Shown piece by piece: positions 13,901-21,232 of a stretch of 64,000 nt of DNA. The position numbers were made by a program, and so were the translations under genes. The notes beneath the pieces were generated by a model that saw nothing but the letters and a program-made list of their open reading frames with translations, was not told the DNA's origin and did not search any database. The stretch is from Francisella sp. LA112445 (GTDB lineage Bacteria; Pseudomonadota; Gammaproteobacteria; Francisellales; Francisellaceae): positions 1,550,001-1,614,000 of the forward strand of contig NZ_CP041030.1 in NCBI RefSeq assembly GCF_012224145.1, given 5' to 3'. How positions within the stretch are numbered: the first letter of the stretch is position 1; each line of letters starts with the position of its first letter.

Positions 13901-14500
13901 TAAAATCTCATAATTAGATCTAATAACATTTAACAAACCATTTCTATCTAAAAATTTTTCTGGCGTGTGTAGTTTATATGCTTTTAGATATTCAAAATTA
14001 GTTTTATTTTTATTGATATTTTTTCTAAAGAAATCCTCAACTACTTTTTGCAAAATGTCAGAAGTATCAACTTCCATTGAAACATCCATCTCCATACCAC
14101 TTGCAAAAGCTTGCTCACTCAAGACTTTTTTACAAAAGCCATGAATAGTAAATATAGCTGCTTCATCTATTTCAAGTAATGCTCGTTTTAAATGTTTATA
14201 ATTTTCATCAGCTTTTTGAATTAAGGTATCGTTACCTTTTATAGAAACTTCAACTTCCTTTCCGTTAGATATGTCATTTAATACATCTCTTATTTCACCC
14301 TCAACTCTACCAATAATTTCTTGGGTTGCATCTTTAGTAAAGGTCATCACAAGGATGTTATTAGGTAATAACTTTTTCTCTAATAAAAGTCGGATATAGA
14401 TCTTAGTAATATTAAAAGTCTTACCTGTACCAGCACTTGCTTCGATTATATGGCGACCTTGTAGGGTTATTGTGTTTGCGTTTAGGTTTTTCATAATCAT
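10928..14500 (-). CDS. recB: Exodeoxyribonuclease V subunit beta RecB
   Basis: 1190 aa, normal for RecB. This subunit has a 3'-5' SF1A helicase and the single nuclease domain of RecBCD. Seen: EASAGTGKTFNITKIYIRLL (Walker A, about residue 19), LIDEFQDTDAEQYQIL (Walker B), IGDPKQAIYGFRGGD, ITIHGSKGLEY, LFYVAVTRAEHR, and the C-terminal nuclease motif GFIDLVFEYDG followed by YVADYKSNYLG, holding the metal ligands Asp and Asp-x-Lys. AGGAG lies six bases before the ATG. recC is not adjacent but 9.9 kb further on, across an accessory island. Confidence 0.97.
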   Translation of the reverse strand: MIMKNLNANTITLQGRHIIEASAGTGKTFNITKIYIRLLLEKKLLPNNILVMTFTKDATQEIIGRVEGEIRDVLNDISNGKEVEVSIKGNDTLIQKADENYKHLKRALLEIDEAAIFTIHGFCKKVLSEQAFASGMEMDVSMEVDTSDILQKVVEDFFRKNINKNKTNFEYLKAYKLHTPEKFLDRNGLLNVIRSNYEILSSKEVLVDDIYFYKKDIKTSISSNLNAEIRKYITQKGFDEAFERVLTWLESKDITIPSDVYLITKGNLKAVYKNLVSIPLKELIGLIDDYNNFMQSQFIKQSCLKIRQDFAKAKEQKGVLDFDDLITKLCQSVKNSPDLVKTLQAQYPVALIDEFQDTDAEQYQILDTIYPKDREDLLLLMIGDPKQAIYGFRGGDIFTYLKAKNSCPEENKWSMDTNWRSTSEMIKAYNRLFYKEDYEAKDEGKHGEDIFSKGIGYQLVKASPKANEKARDFADGLKPINYFYYEVSEEDKKNDIDKNLSAWTANEIVRLLNSKKVAENDIAILVENGTQAKEIQQALSNKKLSSVYLSQRDNVYHSQEATEILAVMEGINELENKSLLKKALSTSLLGGSADKFIKYTDDDDISAWDEEIEKAKNLRMKWHKYGFMAFIMRLIHESFSQRDDSKQRTITNILHLAELIKVAENKYKHPNQLIKWYRQEIKSSSTAEGELRLESDDNLIKIITIHGSKGLEYSVVFIPFASYTSSKKLSLNNANKYYDDNLKQTVYKVGKDDTTKKLVEQETIQELMRLFYVAVTRAEHRCYIGVAKYQSKKGGAKVASDDSFNSPLAQFLGYEKDESWLEKVQKITANPDNQSLLLEINNFEALKLNNLNKTEVNQQLKANEIAKLKDDNWEMLSFSKISKSKAQNTALEKENDESEDSEVQESQDELEFRFTAPKGADMGNILHNLLEHTDFSAGFIDDTLLQEQMGRYRVVAAEDFDNLKTWLEECLVAEIKPIKNSDTSESSSKSLNSNEDIQYSLFDNNGEKPKQSQHNANKKSFCLKDIPNSKTLKEAEFYFPITNEKLYKNNIIKILEEYRNNSIMVDELSNYKIFGMLHGFIDLVFEYDGKFYVADYKSNYLGDKLEDYNQQTMQEKNQSSFYDLQYLIYSVALNKYLKQNIPNYNFEKHFGGVYYFYLRGMKNGYGIYQASPSFGIISKLSNLLNGGSNV

Positions 14501-14516
14501 AAAATACTCCTCCTAA

Positions 14517-14567
14517 CCTCCTCTAAAATAGAGGAGGAATAGCTCCTCTCTCTTAGTAAGAGAGAGG
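14517..14567. repeat. Double-hairpin intergenic repeat before recB
   Basis: Two perfect stems in a row: an 8-bp stem (CCTCCTCT/AGAGGAGG, 5-nt loop) and a 10-bp stem (CCTCTCTCTT/AAGAGAGAGG, 3-nt loop). This kind of CCTC/GAGG palindromic unit is widespread between bacterial genes. It is related in design, not in exact sequence, to the palindromes at 18128-18148 and in recC. Confidence 0.7.
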
Positions 14568-14578
14568 CTGGGAGAGAG

Positions 14579-14755
14579 TTATTTAACAACCTCTCTAGTT
14601 ACTTGTATCTTCTTATCCACATATAGCACTACATCTTTTATAACTAGCTTCTGCACTGCTAAAATTAATGTTTCCTATAATTTCATAGTTTGGTTTATAG
14701 TCTTTAGTAAAATATCATCTAAAAAGTTAGATATATCATCTGCTTTTTGATTCAT
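14579..14755 (-). pseudogene. Possible decayed coding fragment
   Basis: Between recB and the next gene there are reading-frame scraps on the minus strand: an ATG at 14755 with about 18 sensible codons (MNQKADDISNFLDDILL), a continuation one frame over (YKPNYEIIGNINFSSAEAS), and a last stretch ending KKIQVTREVVK before a TAA at 14579. The frame shifts suggest an old broken gene. I do not recognise the family, and this could be chance. Confidence 0.3.
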
Positions 14756-14838
14756 TATTGCTTTTCTCTTATAAAAACAACTTCATTTATTGTAGCTTAT
14801 TTAGAGTTGGATTTCTGCTTATGTGGTTGTTTATTTTA

Positions 14839-15399
14839 TCAGTTAAACCAGCCTATAGGCTCTTTAAAACTCCCATCAATATGGCAAATGTATTTTTCGG
14901 TAAGTAAATACACTTCATAATACAAGATATTGCCCTTTACAGCCTCACGGTTTTTCTCATAGTGATGTACAACTTTTTTAGAGATTGTATCTATAACTTC
15001 TTGCTTAGTTTTAAATAATAAATCATCGGCGTATAAGGGTATTTTTCGCTTATTATTGTCGTGCATCATCTGAAATACTGTTTCTGTATTTCTCTTGTAG
15101 TCTGTAATAGCATAGATATAGCTATCTTTGAGTTTCTTTGTTAAACTATTATATTTTACAGCTACATTCATGCTTTGAGTTATGTCTATATTTAACGCAT
15201 TCGCAAGCTTTGTGACAAATTCTGTTGAAGTATTTACTAAATCATATCCACCATCCCACAACCAGTCTTTCAAGGTTTCACTTTGGTTAAATTTATCTAG
15301 AGTTTTTTGGAATGATTCTGTGGTCTTGTAACCTAGAGATTTTGCTAATTGGTCTAGGTTTTGGTTTGCTAATTTTTCTGATATCTTCTTTATTTCCAT
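14839..15399 (-). CDS. Unknown 186-aa protein with island-type promoter
   Basis: I do not recognise this protein. It is soluble-looking, mixed charge, helical at the N-terminus (KKISEKLANQNLDQLAKSLGYK), and ends in DGSFKEPIGWFN. The ATG follows AAGGAT. Upstream, at 15486-15518, is the promoter element shared with four other accessory units of this island, so it is expected to be co-expressed with the Sir2 operon, the DnaB-like ATPase and the WYL-nuclease pair. It lies directly beside the restriction-modification genes but points away from the controller gene. Confidence 0.75.
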   Translation of the reverse strand: MEIKKISEKLANQNLDQLAKSLGYKTTESFQKTLDKFNQSETLKDWLWDGGYDLVNTSTEFVTKLANALNIDITQSMNVAVKYNSLTKKLKDSYIYAITDYKRNTETVFQMMHDNNKRKIPLYADDLLFKTKQEVIDTISKKVVHHYEKNREAVKGNILYYEVYLLTEKYICHIDGSFKEPIGWFN

Positions 15400-15485
15400 A
15401 ATATTATCCTTTTAGTTTTTTAGCTATCGATACATTTTTTATAGCTTTGGGTTAATGCTTTGATACTCTATTTGTAGATATTACA

Positions 15486-15518
15486 ATTATAAACAGTCAT
15501 TACGACAGCTTTGTGGCG
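15486..15518 (-). promoter_or_regulatory. Island promoter/operator site a (186-aa gene)
   Basis: On the minus strand the site reads CGCCACAAAGCTGTCG (15518-15503), then 11 bases, then TATAAT (15491-15486). Four other sites share the motif and the exact 11-bp spacing. The first half-site has one change (GCCA instead of GACA). The predicted start of transcription is near 15479, about 80 nt before the ATG at 15399. Confidence 0.65.
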
Positions 15519-15560
15519 GTTTGGTTTATAGTATCAAGCATTCTTTTTTCATGAAATGAT

Positions 15561-15585
15561 AACTTTAGTATGTAGACTTATAGTG
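15561..15585 (+). promoter_or_regulatory. Candidate controller-protein binding boxes
   Basis: Two related boxes, aACTTTAGTa and gACTTATAGTg, lie 14 bases apart and 53-77 bases before the GTG of the controller gene. They resemble the GACTnnnAGTC style of restriction-modification controller boxes with mismatches. This is a motif likeness only. Confidence 0.3.
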
Positions 15586-15637
15586 TGCAAACAAATATAA
15601 ATATTAATATAAAAGTATAGTCTAAATCTTAAACATA

Positions 15638-15850
15638 GTGGATATATTAAAACAATTCGGAAATAGAATCAAAAAATTAAGAAGTGAAAAAAATATATCT
15701 CAAGAGGAGCTAGCTCTAATTGCAAACCTACATAGGACATACATTGGTATGATCGAAAGAGGCGAAAAAAACTTAACACTTACAAGTATTCAAAAACTTT
15801 CTAGAGCCTTAGAAATTGATTTATCAAACATTTTTAAAGGATTAGAATAG
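15638..15850 (+). CDS. XRE-family controller (C) protein of the R-M system
   Basis: A 70-aa helix-turn-helix protein (GNRIKKLRSEKNISQEELA...LHRTYIGMIERGEKNLTL), the size and form of restriction-modification C proteins, which time endonuclease expression after entry into a new host. It starts at GTG, and no Shine-Dalgarno is visible before it, consistent with a leaderless or weakly translated message as known for other C genes. The endonuclease ATG follows two bases after the stop, so the pair is one transcript. Candidate operator boxes lie upstream. Confidence 0.85.
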   Translation: MDILKQFGNRIKKLRSEKNISQEELALIANLHRTYIGMIERGEKNLTLTSIQKLSRALEIDLSNIFKGLE

Positions 15851-15852
15851 AA

Positions 15853-16749
15853 ATGAAAACAAAAATAACTAGAAAAGAAATTAGATACCATTCAAAAGCT
15901 TCAGAAAAATATATTGATGTCGAATTTAATTATGACAATTTAAATTTCAACATTTCAATACCTATTGAATATAGAAGAACTGGTACTTCTATTGAAGATA
16001 ATGAAATAGATGAATATTTAGATAAAATATATAAAGAAATTTCTCCAGAAAATATAAAAAAATGGAAAATAGAACAGATTAATTTTTGGAACACCAAACC
16101 CAAGGCAAAAACTACAAAAGCTTTTTTTGATATCCTTTCAAAAGAAGTTCGATGGTTTTGTGTATCTTGTGAACTACCTGAAAACCCTAATTGGGCAAGA
16201 AGAATACAGGATTTAAAAGAATTTGGATATACCATATCAACTAGAACAAACACTAATTGTCAAAAATGTAAAAAGAAAACTACTCAACTATGTTTGATAC
16301 CTATTAGAAAAGGTGGTGTAACAGGGTATGAAACATGGAGTCCAAAGTTAAGAGACAAAATTATAAAAACTCTTAAAGTTTACGACTCATACGAAGCTAA
16401 AACAGTAAAAAAAGAAGGTTTATTACCAGATCATAAATTTCCTGAAATAAGATGGGATTCTATAACAAAAAGAGAATGCCTAGAGAAACTTACAGATAAG
16501 GATATTAAAAGAGATTTTCAGCTTCTAAGTAACCAAAGAAATCTACAGAAAAGAGAAGTATGTAGAAATTGTTTTCAAACAAATATTAGAGGAAACATTT
16601 TTGGTATAAAATTCTTTTATAAAGGAGATGAAAACTGGGATCCTAACATTCCAAAAATAGGAAAAGAAGCTGAAAATGGTTGTATCGGCTGTCCATGGTA
16701 CGACATAGAAGAATGGCGAAAGAGTATAGAAACTAAATTAAAAAGCTAG
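15853..16749 (+). CDS. HNH-type type II restriction endonuclease
   Basis: 298 aa. Its position, behind a C protein and convergent with an m5C methyltransferase, marks it as the restriction enzyme. The sequence fits a zinc-bound HNH (beta-beta-alpha-Me) nuclease: Cys pairs C103/C106, C136/C139, C237/C240 and C277/C280, an Asp-His at 193-194 in LLPDHKFPEIRW and an Asn in LLSNQRN (residue 230). Asp-His, Asn and the CRNC pair fit the HNH layout. It should cut unmodified DNA; the recognition site cannot be read from the sequence. Its end overlaps the methyltransferase by 17 bases. Confidence 0.8.
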   Translation: MKTKITRKEIRYHSKASEKYIDVEFNYDNLNFNISIPIEYRRTGTSIEDNEIDEYLDKIYKEISPENIKKWKIEQINFWNTKPKAKTTKAFFDILSKEVRWFCVSCELPENPNWARRIQDLKEFGYTISTRTNTNCQKCKKKTTQLCLIPIRKGGVTGYETWSPKLRDKIIKTLKVYDSYEAKTVKKEGLLPDHKFPEIRWDSITKRECLEKLTDKDIKRDFQLLSNQRNLQKREVCRNCFQTNIRGNIFGIKFFYKGDENWDPNIPKIGKEAENGCIGCPWYDIEEWRKSIETKLKS

Positions 16750-17962
16750 AGCATTTTTGGAGATCTGTAAATAGATTTTGATTGATTTTTTTGCCACCTC
16801 TTCTGAGAATCCCAGCACATGCTTGAGGAGATAAGTAAAACTTTTCTTTAGCTTCAGTATCAATAATGGAATATAAATCTCCATATCTAATATTATTCGG
16901 AATTTCAGAGGTATTGATAGAATATTCATCTTTATGTAATGGAATATATGATTTATTACCTATTAACAAATCTAACTTACTACTAATATTAAAAAAACCA
17001 TTAAATAAGTAATTTTCTAATTTAATTCCTATTTTTTTCACTACAGGCACTGCCCATGAGTTACCAATAGCTTTATATCTACTTGTATCACTAGATTTAT
17101 TGATATTAGTATAGTTATCGGAAAATCCCATAAGCCTTTCACATTCTAAAGGCGTTAATCTCCTAACACGACCATTTTGTGTAACAAATAAGGATCCATT
17201 ATATGCTGCCGCATTACCATTCCACTTTGTCCCATAAGCGGAATATAGACAATCTGTATACCCCCTATACATGGCTATATCATTATTATTTTTTATAAAA
17301 TTTTGTGGTTTTATATAGAAACTAGATATATTTACTTGTTCTTTTTCTTCGAAAAGAATATTTTCAGGATAAAAATCTTTCCCACCAGCAAGTAAATAAA
17401 CCCTTTTTCTTTGCTGAGGCAATCCGAAGTATTTTGCATCTAAAACACGCCATGCAATATTCCTTTTTACTCCTCTAATAACACCTGAATTTGCCCATTT
17501 TGAAACACTTAGTAATTCTTCATTACCAGATAGAATACTCAAAAACAACCCAAAAGAATTATCCTTAGAAGTAAGTACACCTTCGACATTTTCCCAAAAA
17601 ACTACTGTTTCCTGAAGTCCTGACTTCGCTCTAATCTCATCATTAATATTTATTATATTAGCGAACTCTAAGGTTAAGTCACCTCTATTATCACTAATAC
17701 CTTTTCTGTATCCTGCTAAAGAAAAAGCTTGGCAAGGAGTCCCTCCACAAATTATATCAGGACTATTTATTTCTCTACTCAAAAGCATTTCTCTAATATA
17801 TTTCATGTCTCCAACATTATTTATATTAGGATATTTATTTTTTAAAACTAATGATGGAAAATCTTCTATTTCAGAAAACCAATCAAAACTAAAATCTAGT
17901 CCCTCCCATGCGAATGATGCAGCTTCAATACCAGAACACACACTACCAACTGTAAATTTCAT
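16733..17962 (-). CDS. DNA (cytosine-5-)-methyltransferase of the R-M system
   Basis: 409 aa with the ordered m5C motifs: I VGSVCSGIEAASFAWEGL, IV CGGTPCQAFS with the catalytic Cys77, VI FWENVEG (residues 122-128), VIII PQQRKRVYLLA, IX RRLTPLECERLMGF, X YKAIGNSWAVPVV. About 90 residues follow motif X, including YLSPQACAGILRRGGKK, as in phage-like m5C enzymes. The variable region between VIII and IX sets the target. It should protect the host against the convergent HNH endonuclease. Confidence 0.93.
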   Translation of the reverse strand: MKFTVGSVCSGIEAASFAWEGLDFSFDWFSEIEDFPSLVLKNKYPNINNVGDMKYIREMLLSREINSPDIICGGTPCQAFSLAGYRKGISDNRGDLTLEFANIININDEIRAKSGLQETVVFWENVEGVLTSKDNSFGLFLSILSGNEELLSVSKWANSGVIRGVKRNIAWRVLDAKYFGLPQQRKRVYLLAGGKDFYPENILFEEKEQVNISSFYIKPQNFIKNNNDIAMYRGYTDCLYSAYGTKWNGNAAAYNGSLFVTQNGRVRRLTPLECERLMGFSDNYTNINKSSDTSRYKAIGNSWAVPVVKKIGIKLENYLFNGFFNISSKLDLLIGNKSYIPLHKDEYSINTSEIPNNIRYGDLYSIIDTEAKEKFYLSPQACAGILRRGGKKINQNLFTDLQKCSSFLI

Positions 17963-18100
17963 TTAAAATCACTACTTATTAATCTTTAGATTCCTACATC
18001 ATGCATTATAGCTTATTTAAATTAAATATTCGCCACTCTTTTCAACTACATAATTAAACCAAATGTAATGAATATGTTATAGACTAACTTCTATACAAAG

Positions 18101-18153
18101 TACTACCCCGACCTGCTTCGCAGCTCACCCCTTCGACACTCGAAGGGGAATTA
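18101..18153. repeat. ACTACCCCG...GAAGGGG palindromic repeat
   Basis: A copy of the same unit that is inserted in recC (25428-25483): it begins ACTACCCCG, has a CTGCTTCGCAG palindrome, then a perfect 8-bp stem CCCCTTCG/CGAAGGGG (18128-18148). It sits directly after the sir2 stop codon, so the hairpin may also end that transcript, though no U tract follows. Confidence 0.75.
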
Positions 18154-18981
18154 GATTAAAATCTGCCCCAAAGCCTCTAAACCTCCCATCTCCAGCCCCC
18201 AACCTTTGGCAGGTGCTACTTCGCTATCTTTTGGGTTTATGCGGATTAGCTTTGCATTGCCTAAACACTTACTAACTAGCCAATTACTGTTCATTCGTAT
18301 TGTTTGGATACTCATACCACAACCTATTTCTATAATTGCTAGTTTTTGCTTTTTGGCAATTACAGTATTGTTTAGCCAGCTGTTAAATTTTCCCTCTTGC
18401 TTTTTAGTACGCTCATATACCCAGTAGTAGTCATCAAACATCAGGATATTTGGACGAGCTATACCACCACAACTGTTGCACCTTGGGTATCTATCAACTG
18501 ACATCTGCTCTTTATTGATATGGATAATTTCTCGATTATTCCATATTTCATCGTTGCAATTCATCGTGCATTGTAAGTGATGAATACTGCCGTGTACTTC
18601 ACATATCCTATCAGCATCAAAACCCGCTTTTTGAAAATGTCCATCAACATTTGAAGTATATACAAAATAGTTGTTATTTTTACTTTTAACTAAATCAAGA
18701 AGCATACTAAAGCCAGCGTGTGGATTAGTTTTGCGATACATTTCTAATCTATGTCCATAAAATGCCCATGCAACATCAGGGTTTGAAAAAAAGCTTTGAG
18801 CAGAAGCTGCATCCATAAAGTCTATATCTAACTTCTCAAAGAGTGGATAAGCTTTCCAAAAGCCTTCTTTACCTCTAAAGTCAGGCAAGCCACTATCTAC
18901 TCCCATACCCGCACCTGTAGCTATAAGTATAGCGTCAGCTTGTTGGATATAGTCCCTTATTTGATCTAATATATCTTTCAT
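18151..18981 (-). CDS. Sir2-family NAD-dependent protein deacylase
   Basis: 276 aa with the sirtuin motifs: ATGAGMGVDSGLPDFRG (NAD binding, about 21-37), TSNVDGHFQKAGF, EVHGSIHHLQC with the catalytic His, a Cys4 zinc site (C...C then RCNSCGG) and ARPNILMFDD. It is a stand-alone enzyme rather than a fusion. Sirtuins remove acyl groups from lysine; others deplete NAD+ in antiphage systems, and the sequence alone does not decide. It is the last gene of a probable operon of four (78-, 130- and 194-aa proteins, then Sir2), 14 bases after its neighbour. Confidence 0.9.
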   Translation of the reverse strand: MKDILDQIRDYIQQADAILIATGAGMGVDSGLPDFRGKEGFWKAYPLFEKLDIDFMDAASAQSFFSNPDVAWAFYGHRLEMYRKTNPHAGFSMLLDLVKSKNNNYFVYTSNVDGHFQKAGFDADRICEVHGSIHHLQCTMNCNDEIWNNREIIHINKEQMSVDRYPRCNSCGGIARPNILMFDDYYWVYERTKKQEGKFNSWLNNTVIAKKQKLAIIEIGCGMSIQTIRMNSNWLVSKCLGNAKLIRINPKDSEVAPAKGWGLEMGGLEALGQILI

Positions 18982-18995
18982 TACTTTACCTTTTA

Positions 18996-19580
18996 CTAAA
19001 AAATAGAATGTGTCACTAATTTAATATTAAATGTGAATCTATCTATACGCAGAATATTAAACAAATCTAAATCTGTATGATCATATAAAGCATGAAAGAG
19101 ATAACAATGATTGAGACTCTCAAATCCTTTAATAGTACAACTATCTTTTTTAAGTCTAGAATCTATAAGTGAAGGAATTTTCATATCGCTTCTAGATAAG
19201 TGTATAGAATCTGTTAACTTAACAATCTCTGCATCTTCCTCATCACTATACAAAGGATCTAACTTATCAACATGAGCATAGATATCAACTATAACTTCTA
19301 GATCAGTACGCCAAAGAAAGATCTTGCCACGCATATATAAATCTGCAACTTTAAGATACTCATGTGATATCACATGAGTTAGTTCGCGTAACTTTTTATT
19401 TATAGACTCATAACTTAGGAAATATTTTTTGATTAAAGTAGGTATATCTTGATTATACATATCTATTAGCAAAGGCATTGGCTCTTTTAGACAATCATAG
19501 TTATAAGCATAAGCCTCTTCTACATCTAATGATTTCCTTGCTATAACATTACCTTGCCTTCTAAATCTAACACCATACAT
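18996..19580 (-). CDS. Unknown 194-aa protein of the Sir2 operon
   Basis: I do not recognise the family. The ATG at 19580 is chosen because GGGAGG lies seven bases before it and it overlaps the upstream stop as TGATG; an in-frame ATG 15 bases earlier would place that Shine-Dalgarno inside the gene. The protein starts MYGVRFRRQGNVIARKS, is rich in Asp, Leu and Tyr, has no membrane segment or signal peptide, and ends in LVTHSIF. Coupling on both sides suggests it works with the 130-aa protein and with Sir2. Confidence 0.75.
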   Translation of the reverse strand: MYGVRFRRQGNVIARKSLDVEEAYAYNYDCLKEPMPLLIDMYNQDIPTLIKKYFLSYESINKKLRELTHVISHEYLKVADLYMRGKIFLWRTDLEVIVDIYAHVDKLDPLYSDEEDAEIVKLTDSIHLSRSDMKIPSLIDSRLKKDSCTIKGFESLNHCYLFHALYDHTDLDLFNILRIDRFTFNIKLVTHSIF

Positions 19581-19972
19581 CACATATCCTCCCAAAATTC
19601 TGCTGTGTCTCGTTCTGCGTATTTGATAGCCTCATCATACGAGAATATACAAAGCCTCTGCTTGCCATCTAGTCGCTCGCCAGTATAGTTAAAATACTCA
19701 TCTATCTTTTGTATCATTTCGAGAGAGTCATCATTAGGTAGATCAATATAAATATCGCCACAATATCCTGCTAAGATAAGCCTATTTTCAAAAAATGGAC
19801 CGCAAATTTCATGAGGAATGCTGTTGTCTTCTAGCCATTTCTTTGTTGCTTGCCATGGTTTGTAACTTTCATAATGCTCAAAAGATTTCAAATGATTGGG
19901 GTTAACCTGTATAAATAAGACATCTCTTTGCTTTTCTCTAGCTATTTGATCGATTGTTTTTATTGCTCTCAT
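19580..19972 (-). CDS. Unknown 130-aa protein of the Sir2 operon
   Basis: Starts at the ATG at 19972, which overlaps the stop of the membrane gene as ATGA; the longer open frame upstream overlaps that gene and is not used. The protein begins MRAIKTIDQIAREKQRDVLF and alternates predicted strands and helices (LFIQVNP, GYCGDIYIDLPND, RLCIFSYDEAIKYAE). It resembles a small alpha/beta domain, but I recognise no family. Its stop overlaps the next start (TGATG). Confidence 0.75.
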   Translation of the reverse strand: MRAIKTIDQIAREKQRDVLFIQVNPNHLKSFEHYESYKPWQATKKWLEDNSIPHEICGPFFENRLILAGYCGDIYIDLPNDDSLEMIQKIDEYFNYTGERLDGKQRLCIFSYDEAIKYAERDTAEFWEDM

Positions 19973-20205
19973 TTTTTCTTCTCCTGATCTTGTCCATACA
20001 TCATGCCCATTACATTTTTCATAAGAAGCATTCCAATCATTACAGCAAGGCCTTTTTTGAAAAATCCAGATTGAGGATTTTGCACTGTATGCACACACCA
20101 GCCAACGATTGATAAATATATACTTACAATAAATATAAATACAAATACTACCACCCCCAAAAACACATAAGGATGAGCATCTAAATAATTCATAATAGTA
20201 TCCAT
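19969..20205 (-). CDS. Small membrane protein of the Sir2 operon (78 aa)
   Basis: The ATG at 20205 is preferred because GGGAG lies five bases upstream. One strong membrane segment (FLGVVVFVFIFIVSIYLSIV, about residues 15-34) and a second weaker hydrophobic stretch (GLAVMIGMLLMKNVMGMM) precede a charged KKK tail. Family unknown. It is the first gene after the promoter element at 20239-20271 and couples by ATGA to the 130-aa gene, so it probably leads a membrane-linked operon that ends with Sir2. Confidence 0.75.
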   Translation of the reverse strand: MDTIMNYLDAHPYVFLGVVVFVFIFIVSIYLSIVGWCVHTVQNPQSGFFKKGLAVMIGMLLMKNVMGMMYGQDQEKKK

Positions 20206-20238
20206 AATATCTCCCATAACTTTATTTAATACAGTTTG

Positions 20239-20271
20239 ATTATAGATAATAGGCGTGACAGCCTTATGTCG
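20239..20271 (-). promoter_or_regulatory. Island promoter/operator site b (membrane protein-Sir2 operon)
   Basis: Minus-strand site CGACATAAGGCTGTCA (20271-20256), 11 bases, then TATAAT (20244-20239). It is embedded in a larger imperfect palindrome. Predicted start of transcription is near 20232, about 27 nt before the ATG at 20205. Confidence 0.72.
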
Positions 20272-20291
20272 CCTACTATACAATTTTGATT

Positions 20292-21041
20292 TTATCTGAA
20301 GATTATTTGGTTAAGCTCTGTATGAACAATACCAATAATGTCACCTAGCTGATTTAGAACAATGATTTCACACGAGCTTTTATTATTTCCGTTACTTGTA
20401 TTAGATTGTAAGAGTCCATCTGTGTACATTAACATAATCACATCAACATTTGACTCTGATGGCGTATACTCTCTTATGTCAGATATTTTAGGTCTTTTAT
20501 TCTCACGACTGTCTACATTTCTACTAAGTTGAGATAAGACAATGATTGGGACTTCGAACTCCTTTGCAAGAGACTTAAGAGATCTTAGAATTTCAGATAT
20601 CTCTTGAGTTCTATCAGATATACAATCAGGAATCTTCATTAACTGAAGATAGTCAACTACAACTAAAGACAAACCATCATATTGATTATATAGATCTCTA
20701 ACTGTTGATCTCATTTCATTTGGACTCATACTAACAGAATCATCTATATATATTTGTGCAGCTTCTACTTTTCTTAACCTGTTATTATTTTCTCGATTAT
20801 CTGTAAAATTAAAGTGTCCTCTAGCCACAATATCCTCGCAACTCATTTCTAGACTAAATATAAGAGCAGGCTTTTCAGATGAGCTAGAAATGTTTTTTGC
20901 TAAATTAAAACCCAAAGTTGACTTGCCAATAGCAGGTCTTGATCCAACTAAATATAGTTTACCCTCTTGTAAGCCTGAGAGCATATTATCTAAACTAGAT
21001 ATACCAGTAGCAGCTCCTAGCAACTTTGTATTGTTATTCAT
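20292..21041 (-). CDS. DnaB-like RecA-fold ATPase lacking the N-terminal domain
   Basis: 249 aa matching only the C-terminal helicase half of DnaB: VGSRPAIGKSTLGFNLA (Walker A, about 33-49), FSLEMSCEDIVARGHF, SLVVVDYLQLMKI (Walker B), PIIVLSQLSRNVDSR and KISDIREYTPSESNVDVI. The DnaB N-terminal primase-contact domain is missing, and the motif-H4 end is degenerate. It is probably not the replicative helicase but an accessory ATPase. It has its own promoter element at 21086-21118 and lies 86 bases before the Sir2 operon in the same direction. Confidence 0.85.
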   Translation of the reverse strand: MNNNTKLLGAATGISSLDNMLSGLQEGKLYLVGSRPAIGKSTLGFNLAKNISSSSEKPALIFSLEMSCEDIVARGHFNFTDNRENNNRLRKVEAAQIYIDDSVSMSPNEMRSTVRDLYNQYDGLSLVVVDYLQLMKIPDCISDRTQEISEILRSLKSLAKEFEVPIIVLSQLSRNVDSRENKRPKISDIREYTPSESNVDVIMLMYTDGLLQSNTSNGNNKSSCEIIVLNQLGDIIGIVHTELNQIIFR

Positions 21042-21085
21042 ACGTTGATATCTTCGCCCTTATATATGTGATTCTACATACTCTA

Positions 21086-21118
21086 ATTATAATAAGAGCA
21101 TCTGACAGCTTTGTGTCG
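21086..21118 (-). promoter_or_regulatory. Island promoter/operator site c (DnaB-like ATPase)
   Basis: Minus-strand site CGACACAAAGCTGTCA (21118-21103), 11 bases, then TATAAT (21091-21086). This copy matches the consensus of the five sites best. Transcription should start near 21079, about 38 nt before the ATG. Confidence 0.72.
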
Positions 21119-21232
21119 TTAATTTAAACTTCTAAAGAATTTAATTTAGCTATTTCCCTTCAAAATATTGAAGTGGTGGCAACCGCTAGACTAACAGGAT
21201 CAGTATAACTAAAAGCAAAGTAAAAGTAGTAT

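Noticed and set aside
19972-20098. N-terminal extension of the 130-aa protein
   Set aside because: The extended part overlaps the membrane-protein gene in another frame, has no Shine-Dalgarno, and the ATGA overlap at 19972 gives a better start.
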